This document shows positions 34,289 through 40,761 of a stretch of DNA of 64,000 nucleotides, piece by piece. Position 1 is the first letter of the stretch, and each line of letters starts with the position of its first letter. A program made the position numbers and the translations under genes. Source of the stretch: Rhodospirillales bacterium (GTDB lineage Bacteria > Pseudomonadota > Alphaproteobacteria > ATCC43930 > CGMCC-115725); assembly GCA_028288725.1 (NCBI GenBank), contig JAQGIC010000032.1, positions 29,982-93,981 on the forward strand. Direction: 5' to 3'. The notes below the pieces were generated by a model, which saw only the letters and a program-made list of their open reading frames with translations, ran no database searches and was not told where the DNA came from.

Positions 34289-34356
34289 TGGTCGTTCCCC
34301 CCGGTGCTTGATCTGGTCCGCAACAAAATCACATCGCCGGGAAGCTCGGAAGCCTA

Positions 34357-34391
34357 AACAAAAAGGCCGGCGATCGCGCGATTGCCGGCCT
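34357..34391 (-). terminator. Intrinsic terminator downstream of dksA
   Basis: On the minus strand the 8-bp GC stem (34391-34384 with 34371-34364), extended by an inner palindrome, is followed by TTTTTGTTT. It separates dksA from the ABC binding-protein gene. Confidence 0.85.
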
Positions 34392-34419
34392 CGAGCCTTA
34401 AAACATCGTCCCCTTCGCT

Positions 34420-34466
34420 AGAGCCTGATCCGATCAAACCAACTCGGTTTGATCGATCAGGCTCTA
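34420..34466. repeat. REP-like palindrome
   Basis: Left arm 34420-34440 pairs with right arm 34446-34465 over 20 bp with one bulged C (34430), loop AACTC. The right arm resembles 2699-2720 near hpnN. Its location between two terminator-like hairpins downstream of dksA is typical of REP elements. Confidence 0.6.
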
Positions 34467-34493
34467 AATATTGATTTGGAGGGCGGTTCAGAT

Positions 34494-34514
34494 ATGAGGC
34501 CGAGCAGGCCTCAT
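34494..34514 (-). terminator. Hairpin immediately after dksA
   Basis: ATGAGGCC and GGCCTCAT arms (8 bp, extendable with a G-U pair) around GAGCA, 11 bases past the dksA stop. No T-run; probably a stability element ahead of the real terminator at 34357-34391. Confidence 0.45.
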
Positions 34515-34525
34515 GTCATCGCTCT

Positions 34526-34942
34526 CTAATCCTCGCGGTGGGTCCGCTCCATCTTTTCGTGCCGTTCCTGGGCTTCCAGGCTCAGTGTCGCGATCGGACG
34601 GGCTTCCAGGCGGCGCACGCCGATCGGTTCGTCCGTCTCTTCGCAATAGCCGTAGGTCCCGAGTTCAATCCGCTGCAGTGCCGAATCGATCTTGGCGATC
34701 AGCTTGCGCTCGCGGTCTCTGGTCCTGAGTTCGGTGAAACGGTCGGTTTCGAGGGTCGCCCGGTCGGTGATATCCGGTTCCGACAGGCTTTCCTCTTTGA
34801 GGTGGAACAAAGTTTCCGACGATTCAGCAAGCAATTCAGCCCGCCAGCGCAGCAGTTTTTGCCTGAAATACTCCTGCTGCGCAGGGTTCATGAACTCTTC
34901 GTCGTCGGAAGGCCGATAGTCGGGTGAAAGCGTGGGCCGCAT
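34526..34942 (-). CDS. dksA: RNA polymerase-binding transcription factor DksA
   Basis: 138 aa. A long coiled-coil hairpin (EYFRQKLLRWRAELLAESSE to RDRERKLIAKIDSALQRIEL) carries the acidic tip region DITDRATLETDR. The C-terminal zinc-finger-like part reads GTYGYCEETDEPIGVRRLEA, then RPIATLSLEAQERHEK. Only one of the four zinc cysteines of E. coli DksA remains, as in many alphaproteobacterial DksA proteins. It modulates transcription with ppGpp during starvation. The ATG at 34942 gives the family length; a 46-residue longer reading runs through the promoter region. Confidence 0.94.
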   Translation of the reverse strand: MRPTLSPDYRPSDDEEFMNPAQQEYFRQKLLRWRAELLAESSETLFHLKEESLSEPDITDRATLETDRFTELRTRDRERKLIAKIDSALQRIELGTYGYCEETDEPIGVRRLEARPIATLSLEAQERHEKMERTHRED

Positions 34943-34982
34943 CACGTACTCCGTGCACCCCGAAAGGTCAAAATGCGGGCGG

Positions 34983-35011
34983 AGTATATGAATCGAACCT
35001 AGGTGCAGCAA
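34983..35011 (-). promoter_or_regulatory. Likely sigma70-type promoter of dksA
   Basis: On the minus strand: TTGCTG (35011-35006), 17-base spacer, TATACT (34988-34983). The -10 is five of six and the spacer ideal. It lies 41 bases before the dksA ATG. Confidence 0.65.
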
Positions 35012-35152
35012 GAGCGCGTGATGCAGCCGCGAAAGGAATGTTGCACGCGGCACGAAACCTGGGTTTTTAGGACACAGCAAACGACCCGGAAGCGGCGATC
35101 GCGGCTGCGCCCGCCCATGGAGCCCGCCGACTCGCGTACCGCGCCGCCGGAT

Positions 35153-35572
35153 TCAGTCGTCGCGGGGTTCGAGCTTCGCCAGTTCGACGCGGGCGCGCAG
35201 TTCGATATCCTGCAGCACTTCGCGCACCTTTGGATCGGAGATCTGGGCCGAGCCTTCCTTGGCCAGGCGCGCCAGATCGGCGAGCTTGGACGGGCCGATC
35301 GATCCCAGGAGCAGGCCGCGCTTCAGATCATCGAGCCGATCGAGCATCTCGTCGGCCCGCGCGAACTGCTTGCTCCGCTCGCCCGCCGCGTCCGGCACTT
35401 CCTGCAGCGCGAACAGACCGTCGATGCCGCTCAGCACCGCAGGACCCGACACCGCTTGTGTGCTGGTCTCTTCCTCGGGCCGAAGCGCGTCGGCGAAACC
35501 GCTGGAACCGCTCCGCTTGCCATCCTTGCGGATGCCGGCGGGGCCGACGGGGCGGTTGGACTCGATCTTCAT
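35153..35572 (-). CDS. fliX: Flagellar assembly regulator FliX
   Basis: 139 aa. It starts MKIESNRPVGPAGIRK with an N-terminal Gly/Arg/Ser-rich tail (SGSSGFADAL). The conserved C-terminal half runs through LFALQEVPDAAGERSKQFAR and ADEMLDRLDDLKRGLLLGSI, and ends DPKVREVLQDIELRARVELA. In Caulobacter FliX couples early basal-body completion to FlbD activity, and fliX is divergent from flgI, exactly as here. The ATG at 35572 is used; a 12-residue longer reading is unlikely. Confidence 0.93.
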   Translation of the reverse strand: MKIESNRPVGPAGIRKDGKRSGSSGFADALRPEEETSTQAVSGPAVLSGIDGLFALQEVPDAAGERSKQFARADEMLDRLDDLKRGLLLGSIGPSKLADLARLAKEGSAQISDPKVREVLQDIELRARVELAKLEPRDD

Positions 35573-35625
35573 AGCGGGTACGTCACTCCTCGGAACCGAT
35601 GATGCCATGGTTGCACCGGCCCGGC

Positions 35626-35641
35626 TTTAGATTTGACTAAC
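35626..35641. promoter_or_regulatory. CtrA-like site between fliX and flgI
   Basis: TTTA-GATTTGA-CTAAC, two mismatches to TTAA-N7-TTAAC with exact spacing, 54-69 bases before the fliX ATG. In Caulobacter fliX is a class II, CtrA-dependent gene. The weakest of the six sites. Confidence 0.4.
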
Positions 35642-35767
35642 TCCAGCCCGCGATGCCAGGCAAAAACTGCCGTGCGCCCGGGGCACCAGGCAGGAAGTGA
35701 TCGGCACCGACGGGACCCATCACGGGCCCATCCTATAAAATTCAATAGCTTAGTCGTTATTTTTAGC

Positions 35768-35782
35768 TGGCACGCCGCTCGC
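35768..35782 (+). promoter_or_regulatory. Sigma54-like element directly before flgI
   Basis: TGGCAC-N5-TCGC with exact GG/GC spacing, a strong match. However, transcription from it would begin at about 35794, one base before the ATG and downstream of the AGGAGA ribosome site. Either the transcript is leaderless or the match is fortuitous. Confidence 0.4.
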
Positions 35783-35794
35783 TAGGAGAACGAC

Positions 35795-36919
35795 ATGAGC
35801 ACGATCTCTCGCCCCCTCCTCGCCCTCGTCGCCCTTCTTGCAGCCGGAATCGGCAGCGTCCAGGCGGACGCGGCCGTGCGACTCAAGGATATCGTGAGTT
35901 TCGAGGGCACCCGCGACAACTTGCTGGTCGGCTACGGCCTAGTCGTCGGTCTGAACGGCACGGGCGACGACGTGACCAAATCGATCTTCACGCGGGAAAG
36001 CGTGATCGGCATGCTGGATCGCCTGGGCGTCAACGCCCGCGACGCCCAGTTGACGGTCCGCACCAAGAATGTCGCGGCCGTGATGGTGACGGCGACCCTG
36101 CCCTCCTCCGCGCGCCAGGGCGGCCGGATCGACGTGGCGGTCTCGGCCATGGGCGATGCCAAGGATCTGCAGGGCGGCACGCTGATCGGCGTTCCGCTGC
36201 TGGGCGCCGACGGCGAAGTCTATGCGGTCGCCCAGGGCCAGGTCTCGGTCGGCGGCTTCTCGGCCAAGGGCGCCGCCGCGTCGATCAGCCAAGGCGTGCC
36301 CACCGCCGGCAAGGTGCCGGACGGGGCGATCATCGAACGCGAGATCGCGTTCGACCTGTCGAAGATGCAGACGATGAACATCGCGCTGCGCAACCCGGAT
36401 TTCACCACGGCCGAGCGCATCGCGAACGCGATCAACGGCTATATGCACGGCACCCTGGCCCGGGCGACCGACAACGGCACGGTGGCGCTGACCATCCCGG
36501 CCGCCATGCGCTCCGACGTCGTCGGCCTGGTGACGCGGCTGGAGCAGCTGCGCGTCGAGCCCGACCAGGTCGCCAAGGTCATCATCGACGATGCGAACGG
36601 CGTCATCGTCATGGGCGAGAACGTCAAGATCTCCACCGTCGCCGTGGCGCAGGGCAACCTGACCGTCAAGATCACCGAGACCCCGCAGGTCTCGCAGCCC
36701 GGCGCCCTGTCCAACGGCACCACCCAGGTCGTGCCCCGGACCGACATCCAGGTCGACACCGGCAAGGATCGCCGCCTGGCGGTCGTGCCCCAGGGCGTCA
36801 CCATCCAGGAACTGGTCAACAGCCTGAATGCGCTGGGCATCGGTCCGCGCGACATGATCTCGATCCTGCAGGCCATCAAGGCGGCCGGCGCCATGCAGGC
36901 CGATCTGGAGGTGCATTGA
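35795..36919 (+). CDS. flgI: Flagellar P-ring protein FlgI
   Basis: 374 aa periplasmic ring protein with a signal peptide (LLALVALLAAGIGSVQADAA). The conserved start of the mature protein reads RLKDIVSFEGTRDNLLVGYG, then LVVGLNGTGD, with MVTATLPSSARQGGRIDVAV in the middle and LVNSLNALGIGPRDMISILQ near the end. Length is typical. The ATG at 35795 has AGGAGA 6 bases upstream. First gene of flgI-rod binding-FlgN-like, with overlapping starts. Confidence 0.97.
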   Translation: MSTISRPLLALVALLAAGIGSVQADAAVRLKDIVSFEGTRDNLLVGYGLVVGLNGTGDDVTKSIFTRESVIGMLDRLGVNARDAQLTVRTKNVAAVMVTATLPSSARQGGRIDVAVSAMGDAKDLQGGTLIGVPLLGADGEVYAVAQGQVSVGGFSAKGAAASISQGVPTAGKVPDGAIIEREIAFDLSKMQTMNIALRNPDFTTAERIANAINGYMHGTLARATDNGTVALTIPAAMRSDVVGLVTRLEQLRVEPDQVAKVIIDDANGVIVMGENVKISTVAVAQGNLTVKITETPQVSQPGALSNGTTQVVPRTDIQVDTGKDRRLAVVPQGVTIQELVNSLNALGIGPRDMISILQAIKAAGAMQADLEVH

Positions 36920-37242
36920 TGATCGTCCAACCGAGCGTCCCGCCGCAGACCTACGGCCGCACCGGCGCCCTCAACGGCACCGCCGGCAGCACCATCTCGC
37001 CGGCCCGGATGGCGCAGATCGACAAGACGGCCCGGGACTATGAGGCGGGCTTCGTCAGCGCGATGCTGGAGAGCATGTTCGCCGGCATCAAGACCAACGA
37101 AATGTTCGGCGGCGGCTCGGCCGAAGACATGTATCGCAGCCTGATGAACCAGGAATACGGCAAGGCGATCGCCGCCCGCGGCACGCTCGGCATCGCCGAT
37201 TCGATCAAGAGCGCGATGATCCGGATGCAGGAGGTCCATTGA
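36919..37242 (+). CDS. Rod-binding protein (FlgJ N-terminal domain / CheL-like)
   Basis: 107 aa. The rod-cap/binding domain of FlgJ is recognised from DKTARDYEAGFVSAMLESMF, then EMFGGGSAEDMYRSLMNQEY and the GIADSIKSAMIRMQ end. The muramidase domain of enteric FlgJ is absent, as in Caulobacter CheL. The ATG shares one base with the flgI stop (TGATG), and the next gene again starts on this stop. Confidence 0.9.
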   Translation: MIVQPSVPPQTYGRTGALNGTAGSTISPARMAQIDKTARDYEAGFVSAMLESMFAGIKTNEMFGGGSAEDMYRSLMNQEYGKAIAARGTLGIADSIKSAMIRMQEVH

Positions 37243-37727
37243 TGTATGACCCGATGGTCGACCAGTTGGCGGCACCGGACGTGCCGGCCCCCACGACCGG
37301 CAGCCTGGTCGATGCCCTGATCCGCGTCACCGAACGCCTGTCGATGGTGGTCGCCGAAGAGACCGACGCGCTCAAGGTTCCCCGGTTCGCCGATATCCAG
37401 CGGCTGGGGCCCGAAAAGAGCAAGCTCGCCACCAACTACGACACGATGGTGCGGGCGCTCGGCAAGCGCCCGGCAGAGGAAATCAAGGCCGATCCGGAGA
37501 CGGCCCAGCGGCTGGCCGCCGCGGTCCGCCGCCTGGACGGCGCCGCCCGCGAGAATGCCGAGGCCCTGCGCCTGCAGATGACGGCGAACCGCCGCATTCT
37601 CGATTTGATCGCCAAAGCCGCGGCAACCGCCGCCAAACCGAACTTCAGCTATGGCGGTACCCGCCTCGGCCATGGCATCCGCGCCCAATACGCCGCCCCG
37701 CCTGTCGCGGTAAATCGGGTCTTCTGA
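37242..37727 (+). CDS. FlgN-like flagellar export chaperone (FlbY-like)
   Basis: 161 aa, all-helical. GSLVDALIRVTERLSMVVAE and ETDALKVPRFADIQRLGPEK form the FlgN-type N-terminal helices, and RLAAAVRRLDGAARENAEAL to TANRRILDLIAKAA the C-terminal amphipathic helix that binds hook-filament junction proteins. In Caulobacter the third gene after flgI (flbY) has this character. Position flgI, rod-binding protein, this gene matches that order. One-base overlap with the previous stop. The C-terminal 25 residues are probably unstructured. Confidence 0.78.
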   Translation: MYDPMVDQLAAPDVPAPTTGSLVDALIRVTERLSMVVAEETDALKVPRFADIQRLGPEKSKLATNYDTMVRALGKRPAEEIKADPETAQRLAAAVRRLDGAARENAEALRLQMTANRRILDLIAKAAATAAKPNFSYGGTRLGHGIRAQYAAPPVAVNRVF

Positions 37728-37818
37728 CCCGGCAGATTCTGCCGACCGGCATGGAAGCCGAAACCTGTACTGAATAAGAAGATCGAACGAATCCAAGCCC
37801 GTAATTCGGTTCCCCAAC

Positions 37819-37833
37819 CGGCCCCAAGCTTGC
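37819..37833 (+). promoter_or_regulatory. Candidate sigma54 promoter of fliK-flgD
   Basis: CGGCCC-N5-TTGC: -24 GG at 37820-37821 and -12 GC at 37832-37833, exact spacing, perfect -12 box. Predicted start about 37845, giving a 20-base leader with GGAG before fliK. Confidence 0.55.
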
Positions 37834-37864
37834 AACGTCGATCGTAGAGCAACGGAGACACGGC

Positions 37865-39463
37865 ATGTCGATCGCACAGTTCGACGCAACCAGCGCCAAG
37901 AACGTCGCCGCCCAGATCAATGCGGCGACCACCAAGGCCTCGACCAACAGCGACTTCGCGCGCCTGTTGAGCGACACGCAGGCCCATGCCCAAGCCAAGC
38001 TCCAGTCCGACCAGCAGGCCGAGAATGCCCGGCGAGCGGACGCGGCGAAGGCGACCGCCGCCGATCACCACCCGTCCGAGAGCCACGCGACCGGCACCGC
38101 CGCCAAGACCGCCACGAAGACGGCCAAGACGAACGACACCGACAAGACGCACGGCACGCATCATGCGAGCCACCACAACGGCACACCGGCCAATGCCCAG
38201 CCGGCGGCGGCGGCAACGCCCGCACCGCCGACCCAGACGGCAGCGACCGTGGCCCCGGCCGCGAGCGGCAATCCGACCGACGCAACAGGATCGACGACAG
38301 GCGGCGTCGCCGACCCGTCCACAGCATCCTCGACGAGCTCGGCGTCAACCTCCTCGACGTCCTCGACGTCCTCGACGTCCTCAACGTCCTCGACGTCCTC
38401 AACGAGCTCGGCAACGACGCCGGCCGCCGATACCGCCCCGATTGTCGATCCCGCCCTCGCCGCCCTGGCCATGCTGGGCCTCGGCCGCAGCGCGGTTCCG
38501 GGCGCCGGAACCAATGTCCCGCCGGCCAATGGCAAGATCGCGCTCGCCAATGCCTCCGTGACCAGGGCGCCGGCCACGGTCAAGCTGGGCGCCTTGACCA
38601 GTGCGCTGCCGCTGGAGGTCGACGGCGGAGCCGCGACGCCGGCAGTCAATCCGACGACCGTTGCGCTGAACCCCGCGGCCGCGGCCGCCGCCGCCAATAT
38701 CGCCGCCGCCAACACCAACACCGACACCAACGCCAACGCCGCCCCGGTCGACCCGAACGCCGGCGCGCCGGCCCCTGCCGCCTTTCCGGCCGATCTCGCC
38801 GCAGCGCTCGCCAGTGCTGCCACCGCGAATACCGCAACCGACCCCGCGCCGGTCGCCCTGGCGGCCACGACGACCCAGCACAGTTCGCTCTTCGCCCAGG
38901 GCGGTACCGACGCGAACCAGGGAACGACGGCGCTGACCAACGGGACGACGCCGACGGCTGCCGGCTTTGCCACGGTCAATGCCGGCACCACCGTTTCGCG
39001 CGCCGAGACCGCCTCGACCCCGTCGCAGAACGGCCAGACGCCGTTGCCCTTGCCCGCCGAACAGATCGCCATCGCCGTCAGCCGATATGCCGGCCGCGAC
39101 GGCAGCCAGAATTTCACGATCCGCCTGTCGCCCGAAAAGCTGGGCTCGGTCGAGGTCCGGCTGCAGGTCGACAGCAAGGGCAAGACCACCGCAAATTTCG
39201 TGGTCGAGCACGCCGAAACCCTGGGCCTGCTGAAACAGGATTCCAACCAGCTGCTGCAGTCGCTGCAGAACGCCGGCATCGATACCAACGGCGCCTCGCT
39301 CAGCTTCTCGCTGCGCGACCCGAATACCGGAACTGCCCAGAATCAGTCGAACGGCAGCCAAGGTCGTCAGACCGGCGCGGCCGGGACCAATGCCATCGAC
39401 GGCACGGCGGCTGACGATCAACCGACGATCGCCAGCAACCGCCTTTACGACTTCAAAGCCTGA
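37865..39463 (+). CDS. fliK: Flagellar hook-length control protein FliK
   Basis: 532 aa. A long N-terminal Ala/Thr/Ser/Pro/Asn-rich, probably unstructured ruler region contains a Ser/Thr track made by six 9-bp repeats. The folded Flg_hook domain (about residues 400-490) is recognised from DGSQNFTIRLSPEKLGSVEV, then RLQVDSKGKTTANFVVEHAE and LLKQDSNQLLQSLQNAGIDT. FliK is secreted, measures hook length and then triggers the FlhB switch. It has a sigma54-like promoter and lies 11 bases before flgD. Confidence 0.92.
   Translation: MSIAQFDATSAKNVAAQINAATTKASTNSDFARLLSDTQAHAQAKLQSDQQAENARRADAAKATAADHHPSESHATGTAAKTATKTAKTNDTDKTHGTHHASHHNGTPANAQPAAAATPAPPTQTAATVAPAASGNPTDATGSTTGGVADPSTASSTSSASTSSTSSTSSTSSTSSTSSTSSATTPAADTAPIVDPALAALAMLGLGRSAVPGAGTNVPPANGKIALANASVTRAPATVKLGALTSALPLEVDGGAATPAVNPTTVALNPAAAAAAANIAAANTNTDTNANAAPVDPNAGAPAPAAFPADLAAALASAATANTATDPAPVALAATTTQHSSLFAQGGTDANQGTTALTNGTTPTAAGFATVNAGTTVSRAETASTPSQNGQTPLPLPAEQIAIAVSRYAGRDGSQNFTIRLSPEKLGSVEVRLQVDSKGKTTANFVVEHAETLGLLKQDSNQLLQSLQNAGIDTNGASLSFSLRDPNTGTAQNQSNGSQGRQTGAAGTNAIDGTAADDQPTIASNRLYDFKA
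38351..38404 (+). repeat. Six-copy 9-bp tandem repeat inside fliK
   Basis: Unit TCCTCGACG repeated six times without interruption (38351-38404). Copies four and six carry a single G-to-A change. It encodes a Ser-Ser-Thr type track. In-frame unit loss or gain would change ruler length without breaking the gene. Confidence 0.9.
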
Positions 39464-39474
39464 CGGAGCCCATC

Positions 39475-40170
39475 ATGAGCCTTCTTGGCAGTCTCGCCTC
39501 TTCGAACTCGAGCAGCTCCGCCAGCAGCGCCTCGTCGTCGAGCAGCAGTTCGAGCGCGGTCTCGGCCTCGGTCCAGTCGCAATACAACACCTTCCTGACC
39601 ATTCTCACGACCGAATTGAAGAACCAGGATCCGACCTCGCCGCTCGACACCAACCAGTTCACCAGCCAGCTCGTGCAGTTCTCGGCGCTCGAGCAGAATC
39701 TGCAGACCAATTCGTACCTGCAGCAGCTGGTGGCCAACCAGAGCCAGGGCCAGGTCAACGGCGCGCTGGGCTATCTGGGCCACACGGTCCAGGCGACCGG
39801 CAACAGCTTCACGCTCGACGGCACCAGCACCGACACGCCGACGCTCGCCTATTCGCTCGCCGGCACGGCCAACACGGCGGTCATGAACGTGGTCAACAGC
39901 TCAGGGCAGACGGTCCGTCAGATCGCGGTTAACACCGGGGCGGGCGCCCACAGCCAGACGTTCGACGGCAACAATTCGACCGGTCAGCAATTGCCGGCCG
40001 GGACCTACACCTTCCAGGTGCAGGCGACCGACGCGAAGGGCACGGCGATCGCCGCCACGACCTACGAGACCGGCCAGGTCACCGGCATCGACACCACCGG
40101 CGGGGTCGTCAATCTGCATATCGGCAGCTTGAGCGTCCCGGCAAGCAACGTGGTGCAAGTTATCTCCTAG
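39475..40170 (+). CDS. flgD: Hook-capping protein FlgD
   Basis: 231 aa. After a poly-Ser N-terminus (residues about 8-30) comes the FlgD motif YNTFLTILTTELKNQDPTSP, followed by LDTNQFTSQLVQFSALEQNL. The C-terminal beta domain has FDGNNSTGQQLPAGTYTFQV. FlgD caps the growing hook. It follows fliK directly, but the hook gene flgE that often comes next is absent; sciP follows instead. Confidence 0.95.
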   Translation: MSLLGSLASSNSSSSASSASSSSSSSSAVSASVQSQYNTFLTILTTELKNQDPTSPLDTNQFTSQLVQFSALEQNLQTNSYLQQLVANQSQGQVNGALGYLGHTVQATGNSFTLDGTSTDTPTLAYSLAGTANTAVMNVVNSSGQTVRQIAVNTGAGAHSQTFDGNNSTGQQLPAGTYTFQVQATDAKGTAIAATTYETGQVTGIDTTGGVVNLHIGSLSVPASNVVQVIS

Positions 40171-40224
40171 CCGACGGTCGGGACGGGTCGGTAAAAGTGT
40201 GGAAAGGATCGCCGCTCTCGTGCT

Positions 40225-40239
40225 TTAGCGGTTTGTTAA
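40225..40239 (+). promoter_or_regulatory. CtrA-like site upstream of sciP
   Basis: TTAG-CGGTTTG-TTAA, one mismatch, exact spacing, 27-41 bases before the sciP ATG. In Caulobacter sciP is itself activated by CtrA. Confidence 0.55.
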
Positions 40240-40265
40240 GCGGCAAGGACTCACACTCGCGCCCT

Positions 40266-40595
40266 ATGTCGAACCCGTCGCAAAAGATCCTTTCGGCCGG
40301 CGCGGACAGCATGCCGATGCCGCCACAGCGAGCGCCCTCCGGACGCGCCTTCGGTGGCCTGACCGTCGCCGATCTGCCGCCGCCCAACACCAAACGCTGG
40401 GTCATCCGCCGCAAGGCGGAGGTCGTGGCCGGCGTGCGCTCCGGTGTCATCAGCCTCGAAGAGGCCTGCCGGCGCTATAAACTTTCGATTGAAGAGTTCC
40501 TGTCCTGGCAGAGGCTGATCGAAAGCCATGGCCTGGCCGGTCTGCGCGCTACGCGGTTGCAGGAATATCGCGCGGGCGGCGAGAAGAGCGAATAA
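40266..40595 (+). CDS. sciP: CtrA-inhibitory protein SciP (DUF1153)
   Basis: About 109 aa. The DUF1153 core is unmistakable: TVADLPPPNTKRWVIRRKAE, then VVAGVRSGVISLEEACRRYK and LSIEEFLSWQRLIESHGLAG, a compact helix-turn-helix. In Caulobacter SciP binds DNA and CtrA and blocks CtrA-activated transcription of flagellar and other genes (established). ATG 40266 has no close ribosome site, and the Met at 40311 is a second option that would trim the variable N-terminus. It lies between flgD and fliF, with a CtrA-like site in front. Confidence 0.92.
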   Translation: MSNPSQKILSAGADSMPMPPQRAPSGRAFGGLTVADLPPPNTKRWVIRRKAEVVAGVRSGVISLEEACRRYKLSIEEFLSWQRLIESHGLAGLRATRLQEYRAGGEKSE

Positions 40596-40643
40596 TTCGC
40601 GTAAATCCAATCTTTCCCGACCACTAGGCAAATTTTGCCGGGG

Positions 40644-40659
40644 TTAAGGTCCCGTTTAC
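40644..40659 (+). promoter_or_regulatory. CtrA-like site upstream of fliF
   Basis: TTAA-GGTCCCG-TTTAC, one mismatch to TTAA-N7-TTAAC, 103-118 bases before the fliF start. A separate TTAAC follows at 40669-40673 and a GGCAAA-T-TTTGCC palindrome precedes it (40627-40639). Confidence 0.55.
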
Positions 40660-40761
40660 CTAGAACGGTTAACGTCGCTTTCGCGTGATACCTCGGGATT
40701 CCGGCGCTGATTTCCAGCGTTTGGCCAGGAGGGATCGGCATCGGAGCGGAGAGACCAGCCC

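Noticed and set aside
38351..38404. Regular repeats considered as a CRISPR array
   Set aside because: The units are 9 bp with no spacers and lie in frame inside fliK.
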